Shown here: positions 1 to 9,346 of the stretch, piece after piece
How positions within the stretch are numbered: position 1 is the first letter of the stretch
Layout of the letters: each line of letters begins with the position of its first letter
From: Cytophagales bacterium
Lineage (GTDB): Bacteria > Bacteroidota > Bacteroidia > Cytophagales > Cyclobacteriaceae
DNA: 14,703 nt
Reading direction: 5' to 3'
NCBI GenBank assembly: GCA_020063545.1
Contig: JAGUUF010000237.1
Coordinates: 1 to 14,703, forward strand
Notes under the pieces: model-generated
Told to the model about the DNA's origin: nothing
The model's database searches: none
What the model saw: only the letters and a program-made list of their open reading frames with translations
Translations under genes and position numbers: made by a program

Positions 1-519
1 CATTTGCTTTTTGACAATCGCACCTATGATAAATACAAGCAGCAGGAAAAATCCGGCAGCGCCAAAGGGTTCCGCAACCAGCGGCATAAACGGAACCAGC
101 GACATGGAAATAAAATAGCAGGTTACGCTGCCCAGGAAAAGCAGAACAAGCAGGGCCAGCGCAGTGCTTTTTTGATGAAGCGTATTCCATGCGCGGATGA
201 TGCGCAGCAAATATGAGGCAATTACCAGTAAACCGGCAATACCAAATAGGAGTTCCACAAACGGAAACCGGAGGTAGAACACCCGCATGGAAAGAATGAC
301 GGAAAGGATGGTTAACCCGGTTAGCTCAGCCACAGCCACCGCATCTGGTTTGCGTTTCGAACGGAGCTCGGTTACTAACTGGAGCAGGAACAACAGCCCG
401 AAAGCAAGGGCAGCACCGCCCAGGATTTTAATACCGTAATCATTTTGCGCCATGGAGGCAAACGCCCCGAAAATGAGTAGCACAAACAGCAAATAATAAT
501 AGGGGTTATACCGGCTCAT
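1..519 (-). CDS. Polytopic membrane protein of unknown function, partial (3' end off the window)
   Basis: The frame reads open from the ATG at 519-517 through to base 1, giving 173 codons with no stop, so the C-terminus lies beyond the left edge. I translated it directly. It begins MSRYNPYYYLLFVLLIFGAF and has about six hydrophobic stretches (roughly residues 7-24, 28-48, 64-80, 88-106, 120-140 and 150-170) with short basic loops such as ELRSKRKPD. It is therefore very probably an inner-membrane protein. I recognise no catalytic motif or family. Its start overlaps the stop of the upstream nSTAND gene as ATGA (519-516), which usually indicates translational coupling and membership of the same transcript. 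A structural or membrane-partner role for the NTPases is possible but only inferred from this overlap. Confidence 0.8.
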   Translation of the reverse strand, partial: MSRYNPYYYLLFVLLIFGAFASMAQNDYGIKILGGAALAFGLLFLLQLVTELRSKRKPDAVAVAELTGLTILSVILSMRVFYLRFPFVELLFGIAGLLVIASYLLRIIRAWNTLHQKSTALALLVLLFLGSVTCYFISMSLVPFMPLVAEPFGAAGFFLLLVFIIGAIVKKQM

Positions 520-3500
520 AATTGAATTCCTGAGTAATTAATATACGACCAACCCCAATCCATAAACCGGTCCATGGCGGCCCAGCGCGTGTCGCCCGTA
601 AGGGCATCTCTCTTTTTACAGGCTTCATTTAAAATCTGCATGCGGCTGTCAAGATCCTGACTTTCGGTTAGTGTACCGGGTATTGACATGCGGGCGCGGT
701 AAAAATTCCCTTCGTAGGCCACACCGGTAACGCGGCCAAGCACTGCAAAATACTTTCTGTCTTCGGGAATCTCCCGCATCATATCCACCGCCCGATGATC
801 AAAGGCATTGCTGCCGATGCGCGAAAGCAGTAAAATCAGGTTCAGGCGACTGTCCAGGGAAATATTAAGTACGGTGTAATCGATGCGGCCGGCATAGGAG
901 AATGCCGAATCCAGGTAAACAAAGGTTTTCGGATCGGCAGCTTGCTGAAACAACTTTTCAGCGATAAAAATGTAGGAGTATATCCGCTCTTCATTATTGA
1001 GAAACCGATGGATGATTTGCTCAGCATCAGCTTCGTAACCGGCCATCACCAGGTTTACCGAGAGCTCTTTCATCATGTTCTGATAAAAGATCTTTTCGAT
1101 GTATTCATACCGGTTGAAGGAACTTTCAAATGTGGCCAGGTTCAGCCGGCTGAAGTACGTATACCCGGCCGCGACATCCTTCCGGTCGAACGCGTGGTTA
1201 GCCAACAGCAACAGCAGCAGGTTTTTATCAAATGCGCTGCCCTGCGGATGCTCCTCCACGAAGTGCAAAACCTCTTTCAGCACATCATCGGATAGCCGAA
1301 AGTCATTATCAACCATTAACGGTGGCAGGGGTGGCCGCTGAAAGAACGCGCGCGCTATCCAGGCATGCAGCAATTCCAGGTCTTCGGCTGATTTAAAGTG
1401 CTCCGCCATTCGGCCCGTCCGGTTAAGCCAGTTGAAGAAGTAATCGGAGTGATAGGTGGCACTGAACCACCCATCGCGGTAATCGGGGTAAACAAATTGC
1501 TCCCTGCGCGTAACATCGTTGGTGCGTACCCCATCGGTGTAATACGGCAATGTGGTTGAAACCTTGCCTTCAAGGTGTGCAGGATTAACATTTTTATAAT
1601 GCATCCAGGCCTCTTCCAGCCAGGCATCCAGTTGTTTTTCATCAACCGGCATCTGCCGGTCATACCAGTATTTATGCCTGTATAACGCTTTTCGTTTGCC
1701 ATTAAATGCAAGTAGAAATTCGCGCTCATTCGCATCCTTGATGCCGCGTATCACCGTTTCATAATCTTCCATGATTTGGTCAAACACGGAGCGATCCATG
1801 AAATACAAATTCGGGTAAAGGTAACCCCGGTACGAACGGAAGGAAGTCTTTTCGATATTCGCCTCTGCATACATCGGGCTGATGTACCCGCCACGGAGAA
1901 TCATATTCCGGTAAACCGTAAGGCGGGGATTGTCTGTTGTATTCTTTTCAATCCAGGTCAGCATACGGTCAACCTTATTCCGGTGTCCGAACTGGTAAAG
2001 AATGGCCAGCAAATGCTGATGGTTGTTAAACATGCGGCCTAATTCAAAATAGCTTCGTTGCCCCTCCTGCATCAGGGCATTAAAGCATGCCTCAAGCCGG
2101 TCAACCTCACCCAGGGCGGCATGCAGCGAGGCTACCGTGTGGTAGCCACTGTTGAAATCATTGGGCTGGCGGCCGTTGGGTTCAAAGCTTCCTTTCGGGT
2201 AATATACATCGAATGCTGCCTTTGCCTGCGGATTACTGAACGGTGAAATTACCTGTGCCAGTGCGTTTATTTTTTCAGGGCCCGGATCGGCCAGCGTAAG
2301 CCAGTACTGGATGGCCACGTTCAGTTCGAAAGGTACAGCCGGCTTAAACAATGCCGGTTCGTTATAAAAACGCAGTACCAGGTTGTTGTTCAGCTCCAGC
2401 GCCTTTTGCAATAGCTGGAATTTGAAATCATCGGGCGTGTAGTACCAGTCGCGCGAAAGGATGATGATGAACTTGTTGCGCTCCAGCAATACGTTTTCCG
2501 GTTCAGGCGAGTTAACCAGCGCGGCCGAGTTCTCATCAATAAAGTTCAGGAGGGTTGTTTTCAGGTCGCCTTCCAGCCGTTTGTCGATATACATCAGCAC
2601 ACTATACACCTCAACAGCCAGGCTAAACCGGTTTTTCAAATCAAGCTGCCGCAGGTACGGCAACAGCGAACCCGGGCTGTACCGTTCTTCCGTTAACAGG
2701 TGAAGCGCTTTGGCGCGCAGGTCTACCTCTTCGCTTTTCATCAGCGCCATCGCTTCGCTGCGTACGCGTTCAATTACCCGCTCATTCTTTTTCTGTTCGG
2801 CATCGTACCAGTAAAAGCCGCTCAGCACCAGCATAATAATTACCGCCATAACGGTGGCAATGCGCTGGGGGCCATACTTCATAAAAGCGCGTGACACCGC
2901 CACCTTTCGGGCGCTTCGTTTCAAAAACGACTGGATATCCTTTAAGGTCTCGGCTGCCTCGTGGGTGGCCTGTTGTTTATCATCCTGATTATCAGAATAC
3001 CTTCTAAGCCAGGCTACGTTGGGTTTACAGGTAGTGTACCAGTTTTCAAAATACGTAAGCGGCCCGATGGGCAACAGAAAACCGCTGCTTTTGCCGCTTT
3101 GCTTCCAGCGGTTAAGCTGCTTGCGGAAGTCCAGGTAGGTGGCGTAAAACTCAAACTCTTTTTCGGCCCAGCGGGTGAGTTTGCTCCAGTTGCGAATCAG
3201 GCTCTCGTGGGTAATGTCCAGAACGGTTTCGGTGGTAAGGTTCTGGCTGGCCGGATCATCGGTAATGAACGGGCGAACAAACGAGTTCCCTTCCTGCCGG
3301 AAAATGTTGATTACCTCGCCCACCACATCGGGTGTAAATTCAGGCGTATTGATAATCTCGGTAATCTCACCGAGCGTCATCCGGTTGCGCACGGCCCGGC
3401 TGTTATCAATTTTGGTGAGACAGCAAAAGGCATTAACGATGATGCGCTTGGCATCGTGCTGGCTTAACGGCTTATCAGGATGCTTTTGGTTGTAAAACTC

Positions 3501-4574
3501 CCAGGCATTTTCATACAACGTGCTGGCGTGTATTTCAATGATTTTATTCAGCCCGGTTTCCCGGTAAAATTTTTTCTGGCTGTCGGGTAAAGCTGAAAAC
3601 CACGCCTCAAACCGTTCCTGCTCTTCATCCGGCAACTCGCTTGCCGGCATGCCGCCCACCATGGCGTAGTGTATCAGGTCCATTTCTTCCTGTCCGTTGG
3701 CGGCTGCACGCCACACCTGGCTCAGCGCGTGCTGCAGTATCGGCAGCTGATCCACGCCTTCGGCAATATCAAATACCAACCGTTCTATAAGCCGCTGCGA
3801 TATGCGGTTGCCGCTTAATATGGCCGGTTCCTCAATCACCTGTTTCAGGTCTTTGCGTTTCAATCGAGGCACAAAGAATTGGGAAAACCCGATATACTCC
3901 GGCAAGCCGCGGAAGGCTGAACACTGCCCGATGTAATCCGAGCGCATGGTGCACACAATGTACACCGGCAGGTTGCGCTTCATGGCAATGCGTGCCGTTT
4001 CCAGAATTAAATTAACCACCACCTGCGAATCCTGCGAAGGAATTTCGTTATGGTAATTTTCCGGGTTGGTGAAAAACTCCTCGAACTGGTCAACGATCAC
4101 CATCAGGTTGGCGGCCTTTCGCTTGCGGTTGCGCTTATCGGTATCGGAAAGATTTTTCCACTCGTCATCATCCTCATCGGTGTAAAACTCCGAGTTGGTG
4201 TACAGGTCAATAAGCGAGGAAAATCCGCGGTTCAGTTCCGTTTCAACGGTTTGGGTGCTCTTGCCAAACTTATCGGCAAGGGCCACGGCCATGTTCTTTA
4301 CCGGGCTTCGCTCGGGCCTGAAATCGGCCACCACCCAGTTGGTGTACTTTGCCTTAAAGAAGCCGGCACGGGCATTCGGAATTAACCCGGCATAAATCAA
4401 CGAGGATTTACCTTCACCCGAAGCACCGGTTACCATCAGGAATTTATTCTGCTCCAGCAGCGCGGTAATCTGGTCAACCTGGTAGTCGCGGCCTTTAAAA
4501 TAAAGGCTTTCCTCTTCGGTAAACGACCGAAGTCCGGTATAGGGGCAAATTTGTGTTAACTCAGATGTTTTCAT
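516..4574 (-). CDS. nSTAND1-type P-loop NTPase with one TM helix and large C-terminal region (second paralogue)
   Basis: A protein of 1352 residues from the ATG at 4574. A start 30 nt further upstream is possible, but this one aligns with the start of the upstream paralogue, and the region shared by both proteins begins at QICPYTG just after it. Visible elements: the N-terminal nSTAND1 signature (CPYTGLRSF, residues 10-18), Walker A GASGEGKS (50-57), Walker B LMVIVDQFEE (157-166), the MRSDYIG segment, a GVDQLPILQHAL helix, and the ITHESLIRNW motif typical of the family's helical module. A basic segment (RSARK...SRAF) precedes one hydrophobic helix at about 572-590, so the NTPase should be cytoplasmic. 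The remaining 760 residues should lie outside the cytoplasm and look mostly helical. STAND NTPases act as nucleotide-controlled oligomerising switches; the ligand is unknown here. The gene overlaps its upstream paralogue by 14 nt and its downstream neighbour by 4 nt. Confidence 0.88.
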   Translation of the reverse strand: MKTSELTQICPYTGLRSFTEEESLYFKGRDYQVDQITALLEQNKFLMVTGASGEGKSSLIYAGLIPNARAGFFKAKYTNWVVADFRPERSPVKNMAVALADKFGKSTQTVETELNRGFSSLIDLYTNSEFYTDEDDDEWKNLSDTDKRNRKRKAANLMVIVDQFEEFFTNPENYHNEIPSQDSQVVVNLILETARIAMKRNLPVYIVCTMRSDYIGQCSAFRGLPEYIGFSQFFVPRLKRKDLKQVIEEPAILSGNRISQRLIERLVFDIAEGVDQLPILQHALSQVWRAAANGQEEMDLIHYAMVGGMPASELPDEEQERFEAWFSALPDSQKKFYRETGLNKIIEIHASTLYENAWEFYNQKHPDKPLSQHDAKRIIVNAFCCLTKIDNSRAVRNRMTLGEITEIINTPEFTPDVVGEVINIFRQEGNSFVRPFITDDPASQNLTTETVLDITHESLIRNWSKLTRWAEKEFEFYATYLDFRKQLNRWKQSGKSSGFLLPIGPLTYFENWYTTCKPNVAWLRRYSDNQDDKQQATHEAAETLKDIQSFLKRSARKVAVSRAFMKYGPQRIATVMAVIIMLVLSGFYWYDAEQKKNERVIERVRSEAMALMKSEEVDLRAKALHLLTEERYSPGSLLPYLRQLDLKNRFSLAVEVYSVLMYIDKRLEGDLKTTLLNFIDENSAALVNSPEPENVLLERNKFIIILSRDWYYTPDDFKFQLLQKALELNNNLVLRFYNEPALFKPAVPFELNVAIQYWLTLADPGPEKINALAQVISPFSNPQAKAAFDVYYPKGSFEPNGRQPNDFNSGYHTVASLHAALGEVDRLEACFNALMQEGQRSYFELGRMFNNHQHLLAILYQFGHRNKVDRMLTWIEKNTTDNPRLTVYRNMILRGGYISPMYAEANIEKTSFRSYRGYLYPNLYFMDRSVFDQIMEDYETVIRGIKDANEREFLLAFNGKRKALYRHKYWYDRQMPVDEKQLDAWLEEAWMHYKNVNPAHLEGKVSTTLPYYTDGVRTNDVTRREQFVYPDYRDGWFSATYHSDYFFNWLNRTGRMAEHFKSAEDLELLHAWIARAFFQRPPLPPLMVDNDFRLSDDVLKEVLHFVEEHPQGSAFDKNLLLLLLANHAFDRKDVAAGYTYFSRLNLATFESSFNRYEYIEKIFYQNMMKELSVNLVMAGYEADAEQIIHRFLNNEERIYSYIFIAEKLFQQAADPKTFVYLDSAFSYAGRIDYTVLNISLDSRLNLILLLSRIGSNAFDHRAVDMMREIPEDRKYFAVLGRVTGVAYEGNFYRARMSIPGTLTESQDLDSRMQILNEACKKRDALTGDTRWAAMDRFMDWGWSYINYSGIQL

Positions 4575-7500
4575 CGATGTAACCGATCCATTCAGTATCA
4601 GCAAGTGGTGTAAAGTATTCGAATTTCATCCAGGGTAAAGGATTTATATCCAATCCCCTGCCGTAACCGTACAACAGGAACCGCAAGAAAATTACCTGGT
4701 CGGTATCGGATATCAATGGTGGAAAATTGGTTGCGCCAGCAAATACCTTCCCATGAAAGCCATATGCTATAGCCATGCGCTGCTGGGCAATAGACTTGGC
4801 ATTTAAATTCTTTATTAACATGTTGGCGGCTGGTGCATTGTTCTCCGGATCACGCAACGTCATGGAATACGCCATTACCTGCCGGTGCGGTTGCCCGGTG
4901 GTAATGGGGCCAACACGCTTTAACTCTGTCATAGCAGAATCCAGTAAGCGTTGCGCTACTGCATCATTTCCGCGCTCAAGCTGAAGGGCAGCCGAAGCAA
5001 ATGCATAAACAGACGACCGGTTAATCGGTTTTTTGAAGGCCACCATCAGGTTATAGGCCTCCGTAAAACGGCCGTGCCTGGCAAAGGCCTTTACAGCATG
5101 TGAAATGAGGCGCAACGCCTGACCGTTAGCCTGAAAGGGAAATTCTTTTGACCGCAGCAGGTTTAGAAACGTTGAAGGGTTTACTTTTCGGTAGTATCGC
5201 AGCATAGCGGTGGTATCGCCTGCCCGTTCAGCATCACGGCCGGCATACAAATGCATCCAGTTCAGGTCGGCCGCTCCGGCTTCACTGTGTTTTGAAATTT
5301 CTTCCCCCAGCCGGGCAAAAACTTCGGTGCGGATGGGAGTGGCTACGAAATAACGAGGCACCCATATTTTCTGGTTGTAATCTTTGAACCACATAGTCAG
5401 GTAGCTGAGTTCGGAGGCTGTCGGGTAAAATTTACTAAACAGGCTATGCTCCAGGATATAACTCATCCACACATCGCTGTAATAAAAGAACATAAAACTC
5501 CGGGGCTCCTGCGGGTGGAAGGGATAGCGGATGTCGGGGTACACAAACAGGAACCTGCGGGGCGCAACGAGCTGGTCAGCACCCGACACACCCAATACGG
5601 ATTGGGTTTGCGAAAGCCAGGCTGCGTCAATCCTGTTAAAGTATTCCAATGCTTTATCAAAATAACCGGCTATCGAAAGTTCGGATGCTGCCGCGCCTTC
5701 GTTGTTCATGGATTTCAGGATGCCCTCATTTTTGTAGGAGAGCGCCAACTGCAAGTTTTTCTGGTTCCGGTCCGGAATGGTGGATTCAATTACGCTCCGG
5801 TACTTTTCAAAGTATTGCGTAAGGTAGTTCCTCCCGGGAAACTGCAAAATGAGGTTGGAGTTTACATCCATGAACCACCTTAAATGCAGATTAGAGGGTG
5901 CTCCAAAATAATTTTGAAGTGTTCGGCCGATCATCCGGTCGTAAAATTCTTCTTCGGTGATGCCCTTGCGTTGGCTATAGCCCTTTACAAAGGCATCCAA
6001 CTCGCTCCCGGTATGGCCGTAGCGGAAATAATGGGCCGCAATGTTTGCCGCATTATCGGCACCGGCCGCATAATCCTGCTGGAAGTTTTGCTGGCTGTAG
6101 CGCAGCAGGGTATCCATACATTGAAGCGCTTTTGGAGTATTGCCTTTTGCTGCATACAGGTAGGCCAGCACCTGGTACAACCCGTTGTGCCGGAAGCCGT
6201 AGTCCTGCGCGCCCCGCACCAGGAGTTTCTCCCTGTCGTAATTTGCCTTAACCCATGACGATTGTGCGCTGCTTTCAAAGGGAGAAAGAACAGCTATCCA
6301 ATCGGCAAGCTGCTTTTCATCAACCGTGTAAATGAGCGCATTTTCCAGGGCCAGGTTAACATTCTGGATGTCGTGGAAATCAGCAGGTTGTTTGGACAGA
6401 ATGTAATTAACCCAATCGGCTGAACGCCTGGTGTTTTGCCTGCGCCAGGTGTCAATTTTTGGATCGGGATTATGCTGGTATGCAAACTCCAGCGTTACCC
6501 GGAATTCGTTGATGCGCCTGAGAACCTTAGCCAGTTGTTCGGTGGAAAGCTTTGTGTAATCAAATTGTGCTAATAAACTATCGGTGATTTGAAGGCTTTG
6601 AAAAATTTCCGTTTTGGGTTCATCGCCTCCAAAGAATACCAACTGGGTTGCTATACCGGCCGTTACATGTTCTTTCTCAAACGGGTCCTGAATATAATTG
6701 GAAATTTCATTAACCGTTGTTCTGCCGAGCCTGAGTTCTTCAACCAGCAAATTAATCCGGTCTCCATAGGTAACCTTGGGGTTTGCCGCCAACAACAACG
6801 TTTGTTCATGGATTGATTTGAGCACATAGTCATTCTGGCGCCTGAAGTAATCCCGAACAGCAAATGAACTCAGGGTTAAGATTAGAATTACCCCCAGCAC
6901 GGCTGCGATTCTTCTTGCACCATAGCGCATAATGGTGCGCGTAACCGCATGCTTGCGGGCACTGCGCTGCAAAAATTCCTGGGCATTGCCCAGTACCTGC
7001 CTGGCGCGTGCCAGCTTTTTGTTTTGGGCAATATCTTCCGGCAGGTAGCGGGCAATCCAGTACACGTTGGGTTTAACCTTGTTGTACCAGTTTTCGAAGT
7101 AGGTAAGCTGGCCGATGGACAGCAGGAACCCGTTTGATTTTTTACTTTCCACCCAGCGGCTGAGTTGCTGTTCAAAGTCGAGCGACACCGTGTAGTTATC
7201 AAACTCTTCTTTGGCCCATTCTTCCAGGTACGCCCAGTTGCGGATTAAGCTTTCGTGGGTGATGTCGAGAACAGTTTCATCTTTTAACGTATGACTTTCA
7301 GGGTCATCGGTAATGAAAGGCCGGATAAACGTATTGCCGGGCTCCCTGAAAATGTTGAGAATAGCGCCAACATCTTTCGTACTGAGTTCGGGCCGGCCGA
7401 GAATGTTGGTAATCTCCAGTAACGTCATCCGGTTACGTACGGCCCGGCTCTGGTCAATTTTAGTGAGACAGGTAAAGGCAACTTTGAGGATGCTTTTGGC

Positions 7501-8616
7501 GGTTTCATCGGAGATGGAGTTACCGGTTTTCTTCCGGTAGTATTCCTCGGCCTGCTCGTACAACTTGTTGGTGTGCGTATCGAGTACGTTTTGCAGGTTG
7601 GGCTCGTGGTAGCAGGCTTTGATTTCGGGCGGCAGCGATTCGAACCATTTATTGAACCGGTCTACGTGTTCATCGGGTAATTCGCTTACCGGCATTCCGC
7701 CCACCATGGCGTAGTGGATCAAATCCATTTCTTCGTTGCCGTTGTTGGCTGCATGCCATATCTGGTTCAGCGCGTGCTGGATGATGGGGAGCTGGTCCAC
7801 CCCTTCGGTTAAGTCGTGGATGAGGCGCTCGGTAAGCCTGCGGGTAATTTTGTTGCCGCTGAGCACAGTCGGCTCTTCAATAACCTGCTGGAGTTGGGAG
7901 CGGTTAAGGCGTGGCACAAAAAACTGCGAAAACCCGATATACTCGGGCAACCCCCTGAAGGCCGCACACTGCCCGATGAAGTCGGACCGCATGGTAAACA
8001 CCACGTATATCGGCAGGTCTTCTTCCAGCGCAATGCGCGTGGTTTCGAGCAGCAGGTTCAGCACCAGGTTGGAGTCGCGCGAAGGCACGCCCCGGTGGTA
8101 GTTTTCGGGGTTGGTAAAAAATTCTTCGAACTGATCGACCAGGATGATGAGGTTGGCGGCATCGCGCTTCAGTGCAGCCCTGCCCTTTTCATCGGCCTGC
8201 TGCCAGGCAACGGACTCGGTGTCGGCATAGCGTTTTGAATTCCGGTACAAATCAACCAGCGCTGAAAAGCCGTGGGTTAATTCCGATTCAACCGTAAGCG
8301 GATTAGTAATGTCAAGCTGGCGGGCAAGAGCTTTGCACAAATTTTTAAATGGCGTGCGCTCCGGCCTGAAGTCGGCCACGCACCATTGTGTGTATTTTGA
8401 TTTTAAAAAACCGGCCCGCGCATTGGGAATGATACCCGCATACACCAGCGAAGATTTTCCATCGCCCGAGGCACCGGTGAGCATTAAGAACTTATTGCGC
8501 TGCAACTGCTCCGTTGCCGACTCAATATTTTCTTCCCTGCCCTTAAAATACAAGGATTCTTCTTCCGTGAAGGAACGAAGGCCGGTGTAGGGACAGATCT
8601 GGTATTCTTCGAACAT
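4561..8616 (-). CDS. nSTAND1-type P-loop NTPase with one TM helix and large C-terminal region (first paralogue)
   Basis: A protein of 1351 residues starting MFEEYQICPYTG. Walker A is GASGDGKS (residues 48-55), followed by a DFRPER segment, Walker B LIILVDQFEE (156-165), MRSDFIGQCAAFRGLPEY, GVDQLPIIQHALNQIW and ITHESLIRNW. These are the elements of the nSTAND1 family, better known in proteins with C-terminal WD40 or TPR regions. A basic stretch (RSARKHAVTRTIMRYGARR) leads into a single TM at about 570-587. The part after it, about 760 residues, is helical with no WD40 signature I can see. Similarity to the downstream paralogue is strong up to the TM. Beyond it, only scattered motifs persist, such as FVYPDIR against FVYPDYR. 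The gene follows the four-helix-bundle repeat island, which separates it from the TIR gene. No clear Shine-Dalgarno precedes the ATG. Confidence 0.88.
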   Translation of the reverse strand: MFEEYQICPYTGLRSFTEEESLYFKGREENIESATEQLQRNKFLMLTGASGDGKSSLVYAGIIPNARAGFLKSKYTQWCVADFRPERTPFKNLCKALARQLDITNPLTVESELTHGFSALVDLYRNSKRYADTESVAWQQADEKGRAALKRDAANLIILVDQFEEFFTNPENYHRGVPSRDSNLVLNLLLETTRIALEEDLPIYVVFTMRSDFIGQCAAFRGLPEYIGFSQFFVPRLNRSQLQQVIEEPTVLSGNKITRRLTERLIHDLTEGVDQLPIIQHALNQIWHAANNGNEEMDLIHYAMVGGMPVSELPDEHVDRFNKWFESLPPEIKACYHEPNLQNVLDTHTNKLYEQAEEYYRKKTGNSISDETAKSILKVAFTCLTKIDQSRAVRNRMTLLEITNILGRPELSTKDVGAILNIFREPGNTFIRPFITDDPESHTLKDETVLDITHESLIRNWAYLEEWAKEEFDNYTVSLDFEQQLSRWVESKKSNGFLLSIGQLTYFENWYNKVKPNVYWIARYLPEDIAQNKKLARARQVLGNAQEFLQRSARKHAVTRTIMRYGARRIAAVLGVILILTLSSFAVRDYFRRQNDYVLKSIHEQTLLLAANPKVTYGDRINLLVEELRLGRTTVNEISNYIQDPFEKEHVTAGIATQLVFFGGDEPKTEIFQSLQITDSLLAQFDYTKLSTEQLAKVLRRINEFRVTLEFAYQHNPDPKIDTWRRQNTRRSADWVNYILSKQPADFHDIQNVNLALENALIYTVDEKQLADWIAVLSPFESSAQSSWVKANYDREKLLVRGAQDYGFRHNGLYQVLAYLYAAKGNTPKALQCMDTLLRYSQQNFQQDYAAGADNAANIAAHYFRYGHTGSELDAFVKGYSQRKGITEEEFYDRMIGRTLQNYFGAPSNLHLRWFMDVNSNLILQFPGRNYLTQYFEKYRSVIESTIPDRNQKNLQLALSYKNEGILKSMNNEGAAASELSIAGYFDKALEYFNRIDAAWLSQTQSVLGVSGADQLVAPRRFLFVYPDIRYPFHPQEPRSFMFFYYSDVWMSYILEHSLFSKFYPTASELSYLTMWFKDYNQKIWVPRYFVATPIRTEVFARLGEEISKHSEAGAADLNWMHLYAGRDAERAGDTTAMLRYYRKVNPSTFLNLLRSKEFPFQANGQALRLISHAVKAFARHGRFTEAYNLMVAFKKPINRSSVYAFASAALQLERGNDAVAQRLLDSAMTELKRVGPITTGQPHRQVMAYSMTLRDPENNAPAANMLIKNLNAKSIAQQRMAIAYGFHGKVFAGATNFPPLISDTDQVIFLRFLLYGYGRGLDINPLPWMKFEYFTPLADTEWIGYIDENI

Positions 8617-8629
8617 ACTGTTATTTCAA

Positions 8630-8872
8630 TTCATTATTCTACATTCATCATCGGATATTCTTCATTCTATTTCGCTTTAATTTGAATCACGAATATAGAA
8701 TGACGAATAATGAAGTTCGAAGAAAGCCAATTCATCATTCCAGATTCATCATTCTTCATTCATCATTCGTTATTCATCATTCATTATTCAATATTCATCA
8801 TTGGATATTCTTCATTCTATTTCGCTTTAATTTGAATCACGAATATAGAATGACGAATAATGAAGTTCGAAG
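8630..8872. repeat. AT-rich repeat cluster with two 80-bp hairpin-forming direct repeats
   Basis: Bases 8643-8722 recur at 8793-8872 with a single mismatch (8652 C against 8802 T), exactly 150 bp apart. The last 70 nt of each copy are identical. A weaker match extends upstream to 8630/8780. Each copy folds on itself: 8657-8670 pairs with 8695-8708 with one mismatch in 14, and the stem continues inward through TTCG/CGAA (8671-8674 with 8690-8693, one bulged base), leaving a loop of about 15 nt. Between the copies lie many variants of ATTCATCATTC and ATTCATTATTC. The 8617-8929 gap contains no gene that I can support. It lies between the four-helix-bundle gene and the first nSTAND gene, so it would be transcribed as structured leader RNA if the operon is read through. 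Confidence 0.9.
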
Positions 8873-8929
8873 TTCGAAGGAGGCCACTTCATTATTCCCG
8901 ATTCGGCATTCATCATTCCTTTCAAATTC

Positions 8930-9313
8930 TCACTTTCTGTTTCCAATCTTTCTTCTTTCAGCAGTTCGCACACTTGTTACAAAAATCGCGACCAACTCAT
9001 CGGTCTCTGTTAACACAGCTTTTATCTTTTCCTCCGAGTTATAAAGTTTGGTGCGATATAAAATCTTAAGGCACACTAGCGTTTCCCTTAACTCCTTCAA
9101 TACAACTCTAATCTTATGAATAAAGTCGTTTGCTGATTCTCCGCTTTGAGCTTCCCCGTAATTCAACGCAGGAGATGTTCCAGAGCGCAGTAGCTGACCC
9201 GCCAGGTGATTGGCCGATTTAGAGTTGGGCAAATGCTCAATCAATTCGATAATCATGACAGCAAAATTTATCAGTCGTTCCTCCAGATCATACTTTCGCT
9301 TTTTCTCTTCCAT
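8930..9313 (-). CDS. Four-helix-bundle protein (S23 / intervening-sequence protein family)
   Basis: A protein of 127 residues, MEEKKRKYDLEERLINF..., with the family's recognisable blocks: LAGQLLRSGTSPALNYGEA (about residues 38-56), SANDFIHKIRVVLKELRET (about 60-79) and LKILYRTKLY. The family was first noticed in proteins encoded by intervening sequences of bacterial 23S rRNA genes and also includes Avd of diversity-generating retroelements; a molecular function for the stand-alone copies is not established. This member belongs to the shorter subfamily that begins K-K-x-x-Y-D-L-E. It is all helical and amphipathic, with no signal peptide or TM. It sits between the TIR and nSTAND genes in the same direction, but inside an AT-rich repeat cluster unlike its neighbours. 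It therefore looks like an inserted cargo gene and not an original part of the operon. Confidence 0.87.
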   Translation of the reverse strand: MEEKKRKYDLEERLINFAVMIIELIEHLPNSKSANHLAGQLLRSGTSPALNYGEAQSGESANDFIHKIRVVLKELRETLVCLKILYRTKLYNSEEKIKAVLTETDELVAIFVTSVRTAERRKIGNRK

Positions 9314-9346
9314 TTGTTCTGTATTCAGCTACTTCCTCGCTCAGCA

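Noticed and set aside
2961..3467. Plus-strand frame of 168 codons opposite the second nSTAND gene
   Set aside because: It is antisense to the conserved ITHESLIRNW region, and a matching shadow frame appears opposite the same region of the paralogue, as expected from coding constraint on the other strand.
4575..4604. Upstream ATG at 4604 for the second nSTAND gene
   Set aside because: The ten extra residues lie inside the end of the preceding gene and have no counterpart in the paralogue; the ATG at 4574 gives matching N-termini.
8930..9313. Avd protein of a diversity-generating retroelement
   Set aside because: The fold family is related, but there is no reverse transcriptase, template/variable repeat pair or C-type lectin target in the window.
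8930..9313. Intervening sequence inside a 23S rRNA gene
   Set aside because: No rRNA sequence flanks the gene; its neighbours are protein-coding.
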